DNA from: Theobroma cacao
Lineage: Eukaryota; Streptophyta; Magnoliopsida; Malvales; Malvaceae
Length of the DNA stretch: 64,000 nucleotides
NCBI RefSeq assembly: GCF_000208745.1
Contig: NC_030854.1
Coordinates: forward strand, 35,410,152 to 35,474,151
Reading direction: 5' to 3'
Shown here: positions 47,263-59,295 of the stretch, piece after piece
How the letters are laid out: every line of letters begins with the position of its first letter
How positions within the stretch are numbered: the stretch's first letter is position 1
Translations under genes and position numbers: made by a program
The notes under the pieces: generated by a model
What the model saw: the letters and a program-made list of their open reading frames with translations, nothing else
What the model was told of the DNA's origin: nothing
The model's database searches: none

Positions 47263-47274
47263 TGGTATCAGAGC
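47263..47274 (+). other. Primer binding site of outer Copia
   Basis: TGGTATCAGAGC directly after the LTR, complementary to the 3' end of initiator Met tRNA. Confidence 0.85.
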
Positions 47275-47370
47275 AAATATAAGGATCTTAAGGGATTATT
47301 GGTGCTATTTACTTGTTAATCTACCTTGCTTTGTTTGTTGTTCATCCGATTGTGATTATTATTTTTTTCA

Positions 47371-47865
47371 TGGCCATAGCTGGGTTCGGTACATCAGCTC
47401 CACTGGTTTTTTTTTTTTTGGAAAAACTATATTTTCTAGTCAGTCAAAATGAAGTCCTACTTGAAGGCTTTCAACATTTGGGAAGCTATGGAAACTAGAG
47501 CTGAGCCAATGCTAAGACATGCCAACCCAACCATTGCACAGATGAAGCAGCATGAAGAGGACATAGCTAAGAGGTATAAAGTTTGTCTTGTTTGCAATCT
47601 ACTGTCACTGATGAAATATTTGCAAGAATAATGCATTTAGAGAATCCAAAAGAAGTTTGGGATCACTTGAAGGATGAATTTCAGGGTAGTGAAAGAACCA
47701 AACAGATTTAGGTTTTGAACTTAACCAAGCAATTTGAAATGCTAAGTATGGATGAAGATGAACCTATTAGAATGTTTTCTAGAAGATTAATGGCTATAGT
47801 GAACCAACGTAGGTTGCTAGGGAAAACGATGCCTGAAGACAGATTAGTTAGCAAAATGCTAGTGA
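47371..47865 (+). pseudogene. Outer Copia gag, first half
   Basis: Frame-broken Gag: MKSYLKAFNIWEAMETR near 47449, HANPTIAQMKQHEED, then FEMLSMDEDEPI and MPEDRLVSKML. It is interrupted at AGTCTT by the Gypsy insertion and resumes at 51133. It resembles Gag of the 26919-31935 element (YFKAFDLWDVVE, HVNPTLAQIKQH). Confidence 0.8.
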
Positions 47866-47870
47866 GTCTT

Positions 47871-48408
47871 TAACATCGGGGCGCTGTAAAGACACTTGGG
47901 CATTGTGAAAGACACCAATCGTGGCGAGGATGAAAACTAAAGTGAATCACCAATTTTGGCAAGGTTGGAAACCCCATTGAGGTGAAACATAACCAAAATC
48001 CCACTTTGGTTAGATAAGTCAAAGATACTAAAACCTCTTACTCTTTAAAAAGAGCATAAAGAAATAAGCACTCTTACTTAAGAAAATATTATTTATTAAC
48101 TCTCAACTTAAATGTGTATAATAACTAAGCCTCAATTCCTATTTATAGTATTATAGACCCATATCCTAATAAAACTCTACTCCTAGTTGTCTAATACAAT
48201 TAGAATAATTAATAAAAGATTTAAATAAAATAAGTGTTCTATTCCTAAATAGAACATGACTATCCTAATCAAATACTAATTCTTAAAAGTATTAAAATAA
48301 AAATAAGAAAAGAATCATAATCTAAATAGAATAAAAAACTAAATCCTAAATCAACTAAATTAGCAAAAACTAAATTAATAAAATATAATCTTAGATGCTC
48401 CTATGCCA
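47871..48408 (-). mobile_element. 3' LTR of inserted Gypsy (538 bp)
   Basis: On the plus strand it starts TAACATCGGGGCGC and ends CTCCTATGCCA. It pairs with 50583-51127. TSD GTCTT at 47866-47870 and 51128-51132. A polypurine tract (minus-strand ACCCGAGGAGAA) adjoins at 48409-48420. Confidence 0.85.
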
Positions 48409-50582
48409 TTCTCCTCGGGTCAAAAAAACTTGGCTCTGACGAGTAGGCTTTGACAAAGTCCTCATAATGTCTAGATCCACATACTGTCATAGTCCATACC
48501 AACCATTCGAACAATTCATCCATTGTTTTAAAGGTTGTTTTCCATTTATCTCCAAGTTGTATTCGAATTTGATGATATCCTTTCTTCAAATCTATCTTCA
48601 AAAACACCTTAGAACCAATGAGTTGATCAATCATGTTATCCAATCGAGTAATAGGAAAATCATACTTAACTATAGTCTTGTTAACAGCATGGTTGTCCAC
48701 AAAACTTCTTGATAAGTTTCCCAAACTTTTGTTGACCAATTTTGTTTAATCATGCTTGGATAAGGGTGAAGATATTTCATTCTCCTTAAAGACTAATAAG
48801 AGACATAAATGGTTTGACTCACAATAAGCTTTGTTTAAGCCAAATACAGTGATGAGTGCTTTATCTTCCTTTTGTCTCTTTAGTCAATCTTTTGGCTTTA
48901 ATGGAGTCAACATAATTTTTACTCCATCCTTAATAAAGAAATAAGTATTCTTGTATCCATCATAGTGAGCTCGACGATCATATTGCCATAGGTATCCTAA
49001 CAACAAGTGGCATGCATCCATTAGAATAACATCACACCGGACTTTATCTTTATACTTATTTCCAATAGAGAATTGAACACAACAATGCTTTGCTACCTTA
49101 ACTTTGTTTCCTTTTCTCAACTATTGTAGCTTGTAAGGATGAGGATATACTTCAATTGGAAGTTTCAACTTTTCTACCATGTAGTTAGCAACAACATTCT
49201 CACAACTTCCACTATCAATAATGACATTACAAACTTTCCTTTGAAATGTGCACCTTATATAGAATATGTTATGAAGAAGCCAACTTTCATCTTCAGTCAT
49301 CATGACAGTGTTAAGGTTATGATGAACAACGAGAGCTTTTCCATGGTCAGCAGAAACTTCTTCTATCTTTTCGTTGTTGAATATTTGTAGCTCATCCTTT
49401 ATTTCATCATCATATTCATCATCTGGTTCTAATTTTTCCCAATCCACACAATCTTCTTCTTCTACTAAGGAAATAATTCTTTTCTTCGGACAATCAGAAG
49501 CAATATGCCCAAATCCTTGGCATTTGAAGCATTTTTTGTTGACATTAGAAGCACGAGTAAAAGTAGTCTCTTTATCGTTTCTGCTTACAATTTTGGAAGA
49601 GTTTACCTTTGGAGGCGGATTAGTTGTTGAACTTTGACTTTCATGGTTTGAGGTAGATTTTTATTGTCTAGATGAACTCATTGAGCGTTTCCTTGATCAT
49701 TGTTTCTCAATCTTTAGTGCTAATCTGATGACATCATTTAAGTTTCAATATGGTTGTAGTTGAACAACATTTGCAATTTCAACATTGAGACCCTAAGATA
49801 ACGAGTTACAGTTTGTTCTTCTGGTTCATGGACATCACATTTCATGTGTAGTTATTTAAACTCCATTGTATATTCTTCCACCAACATTATTTTTGCCTCA
49901 AGTTATGAAATTTAATAAAAATTTCTTGTCGATAATGCTTAGAAAGGAACTTACGTTTGAGCTCTCAACGTATTTTATCCCATATTCTGATCTTATTGCA
50001 CCCTTTTCTCTCTTGTTGTTGTTTGAGATTTTCCCACCAAATAGAGGCATGCTCTTTCAATTTAATTGCCACAAGCTTCATAAGTTTTTCATTAGGAATA
50101 TCTTTGAGCTCGAAAACTCTTTCCACTTTGTAGAGCCAGTCAAGGAAGTTATTAGGATGAAGTCTTCTTTTAAACTCAAGAATGTCGACTTTGATTCCCA
50201 AATCTTTGGTAGCAACAGTTTTCAAGTGACGAATAGGTACTTCTTCATCAGAGGATGAATTTTTATGAAATGGGTTTGTGTCATTCTCTTCATCACTAGA
50301 GTTATTATTGTTTAATTGAGCATCACGTCTTACGAGTTGCACATGTAATTCTTGAATTTGCTGACGTAATTCTGTAATCTCAATCTTGTGATCATCTCTT
50401 TGACTATTTTGACATCTTGGCGGCATTTTATTGTATGGTGATAATGTGGTGATGTAGAAAAAAAAAGTCGACAATATAACTATAAAGCAATAAATAAAAT
50501 TACCCGAACAGGGAGTATTGAAACTCGACAGCGAACCTAAACTTATGCAGCGAACAATGATTCAATCGCTCTGATACTAAAC
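48409..50582 (-). mobile_element. Internal region of a deleted Gypsy element
   Basis: Minus-strand order. Gag lies at 50474-49965 (MSTFFFYITTLSPY start; FLDWLYKVERVF typical of Gypsy Gag). A CCHC knuckle lies near 49530-49490 (CFKCQGFGHIASDCPKK). The retropepsin-like protease is at 49447-49121 (NVIIDSGSCENVV). The start of reverse transcriptase is at 48739-48570 ([20 protein letters not shown]). Just after FEWLV the frame jumps to a pol C-terminal tail ([17 protein letters not shown]). Most of reverse transcriptase, all of RNase H and integrase are missing. The whole element is 3,257 bp, so it is a non-autonomous deletion derivative. Confidence 0.85.
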
Positions 50583-51127
50583 TAACACCGAGGCATTGTA
50601 AAGACACTTGGGCGTTGTGAAAGACACCAATCGTGGCGAAATTGAAAACCCCACTAAGGTGAATCATTAATCTTGGCAAGGTTGAAAACCCCACTAAGGT
50701 GAAAATTAGCCAAAATCCCACTTTGGTTAGCTAGGCCAAAGATACTAAAACCTCTTACTCTTTAAAAAGGGCCTAGAGAAATAAGCACTCCTACTTAAGA
50801 AAATATTATTTATTAACTCTCAACTTGAATGTGTATAATAATTAAGCCTAAGGGTCCTATTTATAGTATTATAGACCCATATCCTAATAAAACTCTCCTC
50901 CTAGTTGTCTAATACAATTAGAATAATTAATGAAAGATTTAAATAAAATAAGTGTTCTATTCCTAAATAGAACATGACTATCCTAATCAAATACTAATTC
51001 TTAAAAGTATAAAAATAAAATAAGAAAAGAATCCTAATCTAAATAGAATAAAAAAAATAAATCTTAAATTAACTAAATTAGCAAAAACTAAATTTAATAA
51101 AATACAATCTTAGACGCTCCTGCATCA
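50583..51127 (-). mobile_element. 5' LTR of inserted Gypsy (545 bp)
   Basis: On the minus strand it starts TGATGCAGGAGCGTC and ends CGGTGTTA, i.e. not the usual CA end. It is followed by GTTTAGTATCAGAGCG, a primer-binding-like sequence. Confidence 0.82.
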
Positions 51128-51132
51128 GTCTT

Positions 51133-54100
51133 CCTGAAAAATATGAATCTAAGATCTCCTCATTAGAGGATTTTAGAGATTTAGCACAAATCACCTTAAA
51201 GGAGCTTGTGAATGCTTTAGAAGGGTTGGAATAGAGGAGAGCTTTTAGACAGAAGAAAGCAGTTGATAGTGCTCTTGTAGCTAGAACTAAGAATCTGAAA
51301 TTGGGTGGTAATAGTTCAAAGGAAACTGATAGAGAGAAAAAGGACAAAGGGAGGAAAGTGAGTGAAGACAAGTCAGGAAAGCAGAAATCTAAGTTTTCTC
51401 CTTGCACACACTGGAAGAAGACCACACATACTACTAAATTTTGTTGGTTTAGACCAAATGTCAAGTGTAGGTCCTGTGGTTAGCTAGGACATGTTGAAAG
51501 AGTATGTAAAAACAAGAGTTCACATCTTGATGAGAATGTTGCAATTGCAGAGGAAGTGCAAAGTACAGATGAGGTGTTGCTCATGGTTCGAGAGGTCAGT
51601 AGCTCAGACAAGAAAAATTTGTGGCTGATAGATAGTGCTTGTTCAAATCATTTGACTGAAGATAAAAGTCAGTTTACCTCATTGAACAGGAGCTATAAGG
51701 CTAAGGTGGAGATTGGTGATGGGTCATTTCTTAGGATTTTTGGTATAGGGATAGTAGTTGTCCAGACTCAAGTAGGCAACAAATACATACGTGATGTCTA
51801 TTTTGTCCCTCAAGCCATTCAAAATTTACTTAGTGTTGGTCAGCGCACCGAGAATCATTATTCACTTTTATTTAAAGGTTAATATTGTACCATTTTTTAT
51901 CCTAAAGGTGAGAAGGCGCTGACTATAGAGATAAAGAACAAATGATACCCTATTGACTGAAAAAAGGCAGCAAGTAAGGCTTTTATCAGCTATGTTGATG
52001 ATTTTGAATTATGGCACAAGAGATTTAGACATGTCAACTACCATTCTCTACAAAGGATGTACTCTCAAAAGTTGGTTGATGGCTTACCTAAGTTTGAAAA
52101 ACCTGAGTTACTATGTGGGATATGTTAGATAGGCAAGCAATGCAAGCTTCCATTCCCAAAAGAAAGGAAGTGGAAAGCATTCAAAAAGCTGTAGCTCATA
52201 CATACTGATTTAGGAGGCCCTATGAAAACTGTCTCTCTAGGTGGCAGTAAGTATTACCTTATATTTATTGATGATCTAACCAAGTATTGCTGGATTTACT
52301 TTCTTAAGCTCAAGTTAGAAGCTTTATCTTATTTTGTTAAGTTCAAGAACTTGGTAGAAAATCAAGCAAATGTGAGTATAAAGGTTCTCAAGAGTGACAA
52401 TGGTAAAGAATACACTGCTAGAGAGTTTGAAAATTTCTTGTCTGACTTTGGCATCACTCATCAACTAACTGTTGCATATAGTCCTCAAGAGAATGGAGTT
52501 TCTGAGAGGAAAAACATAACTCTAATGTAGGTGGCAAGATGTTTGTTAAATTAGAAGCACCTGCCAAAACATTTTTGGGCAGAAGCTATGAATACAACAA
52601 ACTATATTTTGAACTTGACACAAACATGAACTTTTGATAGATATAACACCATTTGAGGTATGGTTTGGGTACAAACTTTCAATAACTCACTTAAGAGTAT
52701 TTGGGAGCATTTGTTATGCAAAGGTTCCTAATTAAAGCAAGACTAAGTTGGATGAAAAAAGTATTGTGGCCATTCATATTAGATACAGTGAGGTCTCGAA
52801 AGGATACAAACTGTATAATGTGAAGACTCATAAGATTTTTGTTAGTAGAGATATCAAATTTGATGAACATTCTTACTAGAATTGGGAGAAGTTAGCTGTT
52901 GATTCCTTGAATTTTTAAAACTTGGTGCAAGAACTGTCAATGAGAGAAGATGATGCAGAAGTAGATATTGAAGATGAAAGTCTTGTTGTGAGGGGTACAA
53001 GGTCATTGCAAGATATTTATACTAGGTGTAATATGGCAGTGTGTGAACCTGTTAGTTATGCAAAAGTTACAACAGACAGAAAGTGGGTGCAAGCAATGGA
53101 GTAAGAAATGCTGATGATTGAAAAGAATGGTACTTGGTTAGTGGTGGATAAACCAACAGATCAGCATGTAATTGAAACAAAGTGGATTTTTAAGACAAAG
53201 CTTAGTGCTGATGGAACAGTGAACACGTACAAAGCAAAATTGGTGGTAAAAGGGTATTCTCAGATTTATGGAGTGGACTATTGGGAGACTTTTGCTCCAA
53301 TTGCAAGACATGACACAATAAGGTTGTTGGTTGCATTGGCTACTCGAGAAGGTTGGAATATCTAGCATCTTAAAGTGAAATTAACTTTTTTGAATCACTA
53401 TCTTACTGAAGACATCTATATTCATTAACCAAAAGGGTTCATCAAACTAAGGATTAAGGACAAAGTCTGCAAATTGGTGAAAGCATTGTATGGTTTAAAA
53501 CAAGCTTCAAGGGCCTAGTATGACAGAACTGACTCATTCCTCATTGCTAAAGGCTTTCAAAGGAGTCAAAATGAGCCTACACTATATGTTAGTAGTCTTA
53601 CAGTTTCTATCAAGGTAATTATCTCCATGTATGTTGATGATTTATTACTTACTGGTTCAAATGTTAGTTTCTTAAGTGTTTTTAAGAACAAGTTGATGGA
53701 AGAATTTGAAATGACTGACTTGGAAAAGATGCACTATTTTTTGGGATTACAATTCATTCAAAGGTCAGATTATATTTGCATACATCAAAGTAAATATGCA
53801 AATGAAATTCTAAAGAAGTTTCACATGGAGAAATGTAAAGTTGTGGATACTCCTTTAGCTTCAAACTATAGATTAACCAAGGATGATGGTACCTCGAAAG
53901 CTTAATGTACAGAAGCATCATTGGAAGTCTACTTTATTTAAATGCTTCAAGACCAGATATCATGTTCTCTGCTTGTTTGCTGTCTTGATTTATGCAAAGT
54001 CCTTCACAAACTCACTTGCAGCAGCTAAGAGAGTTTTAAGGTACAATAAAGGAACAATAGATTTAGGCTTGAAGTTTGAGAAAAAGAAAAGCTCTGTTCT

Positions 54101-54578
54101 TATGGGATATTGTAGCAGTGACTGGGCAAAAAGTCTTGATGACTCTAAAAGCACATCTGGTTATTGCTTTTCACTTGGCAGTGCAGTTTTTAGTTGGAAT
54201 TAAAAAAAGCAGGAGGTGGTGGCTCAATCTTCTACAGAAGCAAAATATATTGCTGCTGCTACAAATCATGTGATTTGGTTGAGAAAAGTCTTCCATGATC
54301 TGGGGTATAACTATGAGAAGGGTACACTATTATACACTGACAACAAATTTGCTATTTTAATTGCTAAAAACCCTGTGCAGTATGGCAGGACAAAACACAT
54401 TAAAGTGAAGTTTCATGCAATTCGAGAGGCTGTGAAAGATGAAGAAGTTGATATTCAGCACTGTGGCACTACACTACAGTTAGCAAATATCTTAACTAAA
54501 AGTCTAAGTAAAGATCAGTTCATGTTTTTGAGATCTGAGTTGGGTATTTGCAGTTCAAACACCAAGGAGGTGTGTTGA
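51133..54578 (+). pseudogene. Outer Copia gag end and pol, decayed
   Basis: Gag resumes with LPEKYESKI-like sequence. A zinc knuckle lies near 51400-51520 (CTHWKKTTHTTKFCW, then CRSCG followed by a TAG). The protease is at 51620 (LWLIDSACSNHLT). The pre-integrase region is at about 51990-52150. Integrase at 52200-52620 has IHTDLGGPMKT, LKSDNGKEYT and NGVSERKN, with 35 residues between the catalytic Asp and Glu. Reverse transcriptase is at 53108-53900 (FKTKLSADGTV, MYVDDLLLTGSN). RNase H is at about 53960-54578 (SSDWAKSLDDSKSTSGYCF). At least ten in-frame stops and several frameshifts make it inactive. Confidence 0.88.
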
Positions 54579-55037
54579 ATATTGACAACTTTTTGATCTA
54601 CAAACAAAGCTACTGCAGAGGAAGAGGTAATGGTGATTTCAAGGACCTGAAGTTCAAAAGGAACAAGAAGATGTCAGATTCAATTTACTTGTTTGTTCTT
54701 TATTGTTTATTTTATATTGGTTGAAAAGTCAAAATTTAGCTACTTGAATTAATTGGTAGTGTATGAGTCATTGTGCCAGGAAATCTTTCAGTCTAGCACC
54801 CTCGGTTTTTGTAATGCCAGATGGCTTCATCTGGTTTGCTATTTCTTTTTACATGTTCTCTCTCTTTGAATAGCATATATATTTGTTGTTCTTTGAATAG
54901 CATATATATTTGTTGTTAAAATGAAACGCGGTGGAGAAGCCATTTTTAAGGAAATAACATTTTTCTCTCCCTTCTCTCTCGACTATTCTCTCCCCAGTTC
55001 ATCATTTTCATCCTATGAATATTGAAAGGTTTTAACA
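54573..55037 (+). mobile_element. 3' LTR of outer Copia (465 bp)
   Basis: TGTTGAATATTGACAAC ... GGTTTTAACA after the polypurine tract ACCAAGGAGGTG. It is 27 bp longer than the 5' LTR, explained by an exact tandem duplication at 54864-54890 and 54891-54917 (CTTTGAATAGCATATATA...). Confidence 0.88.
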
Positions 55038-55042
55038 ATCAT

Positions 55043-56412
55043 TTAATAATAAGAGTAAGTCTCACCCAGCAAGGACAAAGTGAATTAAAGTAATAGCAAT
55101 TTTCCAATACTTTCTCATCTAGATGTTTGAATGTTGTGAACACTCATGTTTGGATGTCGAAATCAGCTCAACTTAGTTTGCTTTTTATAGTTATCAGATA
55201 TTATATAAGAAGATAAAAGGAACAAATACATTTACTTATTCTTCTTTCTAAAGCCATATGTTTATACTTAGTAAAACAAAGTTTAGAAGATTTTCCTGAC
55301 AACTTATAATTTTTGTTTATGTTCAGGATTTCTGTGATCTTTCGATAATTATTATTATATTTTTATCTTTGTAGTATTTAGCAAGTTAACTGACTGATTC
55401 ACCATTTTGCCTTTCTGCTTAAACAACAGTTCAAAAAAGAAACGAAAAAATAATAAGAGGAAAAACATAGCCTAATCGATCCACTTTAGCCTACTCAGGC
55501 CAGGGTTTAATATGCACTTCAGAAGTTAACTAACTGATTTACCATTTTGCTTTTCTGCTTTTCTTCATTGTTGCTCACATCTAAAGTTCTCAAACTGTTG
55601 CGTTAGTGATTAGTTCAAATTTCTCCGCTCTTCAAGAAGTGGTCAAATTTTGCAATTTGCCAATTCAAGCAAGGTTAATCTTGCAAGAATCCTTGCTTTT
55701 TTAGTCAAAGGGGCCATATGTTTTATTGTCCAGGAACATGTCACATTAGACTTTGTCAACTGAGACAAAAACTTTACAGAGTCTCTCTGCCTTACAGGTT
55801 TGTTACGTCCTTTTTGCTACATTCAATTTTTGGCAATAGTACTACTTCAGTCACACTATTGGTTTGAGTACCTTTTTCTTTCTGAATACAGAACATTATT
55901 TTTTTATCTGAGCTGCTCTCCAAATATGATTTATTGAATCATAAATTTGTAGCCCGAATTTCCGTTGAAGTGCAATGGACTACTTACATGTGTCATCTGC
56001 CACAGCTGCAAATGCAAGCATGTCTAATTTAAATACTATGAAAAGGAAGAAGTACCTGTAAGGGAAACTGTCAACTTTTGAATTGCAAGATCAATTAGCT
56101 GAAGCGCCGGCATCCTGCAGCAATTATCAATTTGTGCTAAAGTCAATGAAGTAGGTCAGTTTAAATTGAGTACCAATGTTCACAAACAAGGAAAGGAAGG
56201 AAACTTTTGATATGTACAACAAGACCACTTCCATGTCTAAATGCTGTGATGTAAGCATTGGAAGTGGGCATTCGAAGAGGATACAGATGCATGGTTGCTG
56301 AGGAATTATTCGCCCACAAATTTAAAGGAAAAAAAAAAAAAAAAACCAAGTCACTGCTGACTTGGTAAGTCCTTGATGAGAAAGATCAAATACTTGTTCA
56401 AAGACTCCAACC
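55043..56412. other. Upstream region of GLP-G, no other gene
   Basis: Non-coding. It contains a near-repeat of GTTAACTGACTGATTCACCATTTTGC (about 55385 and 55526, slightly diverged). The last 35 bp hold GTTCAAAGACTCCA, shared with the GLP-E and GLP-B promoters, immediately before the TATA box. Confidence 0.5.
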
Positions 56413-56420
56413 TATAAATA
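56413..56420 (+). promoter_or_regulatory. TATA box of GLP-G
   Basis: CCTATAAATAGGC about 80 bp before the MKG start codon, right after the shared GTTCAAAGACTCCA block (56397-56410). Confidence 0.75.
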
Positions 56421-56497
56421 GGCATGCTTTCAAAAGGTTTACTCACCCAAAGCAAGAAAACTTGGAAGACTTGAATCTAGTAACCTGCCAAGCTACA

Positions 56498-57349
56498 ATG
56501 AAAGGTGTTTATTTCCTGGCATCTTTTCTCTTTTTGGCTCTGGCTTCCTCATTTGCCTCTGCCTCTGACCCTAGCCCTCTTCAAGACTTTTGTGTAGCCC
56601 TCAATGACACTAAAAATGCAGGTATGTTTTCCCTTAATTTCTCTGTTTTCATTTGAATTTACCGGGGTATGCATAAACTAAAGACATTCAGCAAGGATGC
56701 AATAATGCTTCTATTCTCCAGAACAATAATAACTAAAATGAATCTTTTCTTTCTTGCGTGCTTGGTATCAACAAACACTTTTCTCTTTCATGCAGTATTT
56801 GTGAATGGGAAGTTCTGCAAGGACCCAATGCTTGCCAAAGCAGAAGACTTCTTCTTTTCAGGGCTCAACGTGCCAGGAAACACATCAAATCAACTGGGGT
56901 CAAAAGTCACTCCTGTTAATGTGGAACAAATTCCAGGACTTAACACTCTTGGCGTATCTCTGGCAAGAGTTGACTTTGCACCTTATGGTGGGCTAAATCC
57001 CCCTCACACTCACCCTCGTGCCACAGAGATCCTAGTTGTCCTAGAAGGCACACTCTATGTCGGCTTTGTCACATCCAACCCGGATAACCGTCTCATCACC
57101 AAAGTCCTCTACCCTGGCGATGTTTTTGTCTTTCCGGTTGGTCTCATCCACTTCCAGCTCAATATAGGGAAAACTAATGCAGTTGCCTTTGCTGCTTTCG
57201 GCAGCCAAAATCCAGGAGTTATCACTATTGCAAAGGCAGTCTTTGGCTCAAACCCTCCCATCAATCCTGATGTTCTCACCAAGGCCTTCCAGCTGGACAA
57301 GAACGTAGTGAAATATCTTCAGTCACAATTCTGGTGGGATAACAATTAG
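56498..57349 (+). CDS. Germin-like protein GLP-G, subfamily 1 type, two exons
   Basis: Exon 1 is 56498-56621 and exon 2 is 56796-57349, with a 174 bp intron (GTATGT to CATGCAG). The product is 225 aa. The signal peptide covers residues 1-22 ([10 protein letters not shown] start). The pair is Cys32 and Cys49, the ligands are His112, His114, Glu119 and His160, and Asn70 is in NTS. It ends FWWDNN. I chose the MKG codon over an in-frame ATG 12 codons earlier, because every paralog starts at MKG and the extra residues would spoil the signal peptide. The first half of exon 2 is GLP-A-like ([14 protein letters not shown]). The second half is nearly identical in DNA to GLP-F ([28 protein letters not shown]). 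LSSQNPG is FGSQNPG here. Confidence 0.93.
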
Positions 57350-57439
57350 ACCAATATTCAACATCCATGAAGCAGTAGACAGTTTGGAGCAATATCTTAC
57401 ATGTTTCCATCATTATTTAAGTAATTCTTGTTGAAGTCA

Positions 57440-57445
57440 AATAAA
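57440..57445 (+). terminator. Polyadenylation signal of GLP-G
   Basis: AATAAA in GTCAAATAAAGAGGTTGCTTATGTA about 90 bp after the stop, with the same GCTTATGTA follow-on as GLP-A, B and E. Confidence 0.55.
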
Positions 57446-57449
57446 GAGG

Positions 57450-57890
57450 TTGCTTATGTATCTCCACTGATGTAATTCTCCCTGTATGTTGGTTTTGGAT
57501 TTATTATGTTATTACGGTTTGCTCCAAATTAGTACCAAATCTCAACTTTTATCTAGATCTCATTAGAAGCACTCTTTCTGAGAATTCTTTAATTAAGGTC
57601 TTGGAATCTGATATGTGAAGATTTATGCAAAACATCAGAGGATTTCCAGAATTGGGCTAACTCAATGTTTCTTGCCGACGAACTATTTAGGAATGTTACA
57701 ACTTTATTTGCCAGAATCTAGAACACACTAAATTTTGTTAAGAAGAAGTCAAAGACCTAGTGCTAGTACATTCTACAAAGAATGCATGGGAAACATATAT
57801 AGTTAGGAGTCAATCAACTTGTCTTCGCAAGACCTGAAAACATGGTGGACCTTATGTCAAAGACACGATATATTACTATAACACAAAGCA
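57450..57890. other. Intergenic stretch between GLP-G and segment R copy 3
   Basis: Non-coding; nothing recognised. It ends at ACACAAAGCA, after which segment R starts. Confidence 0.4.
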
Positions 57891-59268
57891 GAGAGAAGTT
57901 TGAGAGAACTAGACAGCCAATGAGCAGAAACAGGGTATTCATATTCAGTGCAGGATGATCACACAGTGAGCATATATATTACAAGATAATTGAGATTACA
58001 ACAGCTGTAACAACAGCTTAACAGGTGTACAAGAAAGGTAAAGACAACACAACGTGTATAGTAAATGCTGTCTTAATATCAAAAGTCTTAATCAGCGAGT
58101 AAGCTTACTAAGCACTAAGCATATTGGCAAAATACTTGCACGTGTCCATGCAAGTGTTATTCTCTAACAGACCCTTCATGGGAATGTCTTCGCATTGCAG
58201 AAGCAAGTATTTTGTCATTGCTAACCATCTAGTCTAGCTTCGAGTTTAGGGCCCTCCTTGAAGTCAATGGATTAGTTATAACAATTGCTACAGGTATTGT
58301 CACCTTATAAATTGCAAATGATAGGCAACCATTTTAAAGAGAAACAACAATCTTGAAGAAATAACTTTTTTTAATACAAGTTTTCCTAAATATATCGGTT
58401 CCACTAGATTTCTATCATACAACTAATAGGACCTTTTTCAAATCTTTATGGTACATTTTACTCTAAACTAGATTTCTATCATACAACTAATAGGACCTTT
58501 TTCAAATCTTTATAGTACATTTTACTCTAAACAATCATCTGATCAAAGTTCTATCCATCATAATAATCTCTAGCAAAAAATATTGCTATGATGAGAAAGC
58601 GAGCATCACATCTATTAATATATTTATAGTAATTTTGAATTCATGATTTTGATTTGTTGATTCTGATTTTAGTTTTTTTTCTGTTAATTCTTATTATAGA
58701 ATTAAAATTTTCGATGTTTTTAGGTTAATTGCAATTAATTTAACTAGAAACAATTACAATTTGTAGATTCAAGTACAAAAAGATTTTTGATTGGACTCAA
58801 ATATTGACATACTGTCATTATTGAGGATGGTGTTTAACTACAAGTTGGTTCAAATTCAAATCATATCTGTCATACAATCTTGGGATGTTAATATAATTAT
58901 AAAATTGTATAGATTATAAATTAAATCAATGTGATTTATTAAATTACCATACAATCATTGTACTGTTACCTTGATTTTTTCTTAAATCATTGAAAATCCT
59001 TTATCTATGTATATCTTATTACATATGTCATCTGCCATTTTTTTTTTTAAAGTTATGTCATCTGCTACTCGGAGATAAAAAACCAGCAATCTTGAATCTT
59101 CTTAAAATTTTCAGTGTACTTCTTAAGCCATGTTATTTATTTCCAAGTGAAGTTTGCCGGCCTGTTGCTAGAACTATGGATATCAATTGTTTGCCGCCCT
59201 GTTTCACCATTAAAAGATTGAATCGGAAAAAAAAAAAAGAAACCAAAAAAAACTTTTTCCATGAAAAG
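57891..59268. repeat. Segment R copy 3, upstream of pseudogene GLP-H
   Basis: Matches 23796-25100. Within it, 58404-58531 is a recent tandem duplication with a 64 bp period (CTAGATTTCTATCATACAAC ...), present once in the other copies. Unlike copy 2, it is followed immediately by the intron tail of GLP-H. Confidence 0.85.
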
Positions 59269-59295
59269 CAGCTAACATATTTTTCAATCCTGTAG

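Larger units (their letters stand above)
41243..55037 (+). mobile_element. Host Copia of the nested stack (outer element)
   Basis: Plus-strand Copia with LTRs 41243-41244 plus 46827-47262 (5') and 54573-55037 (3'). Its 5' LTR is split after its first two bases by the minus-strand Copia at 41245-46821, and its gag is split by the Gypsy at 47871-51127. Outer TSD: ATGAT (41238-41242) versus ATCAT (55038-55042), one mismatch. Removing the two guests leaves about 4.95 kb, the normal size for this type, close to the 5.0 kb element at 26919-31935. Confidence 0.85.

Noticed and set aside
56462..56497. In-frame upstream ATG giving a longer GLP-G
   Set aside because: All paralogs start at MKG, and the extra residues would put polar sequence before the signal peptide.
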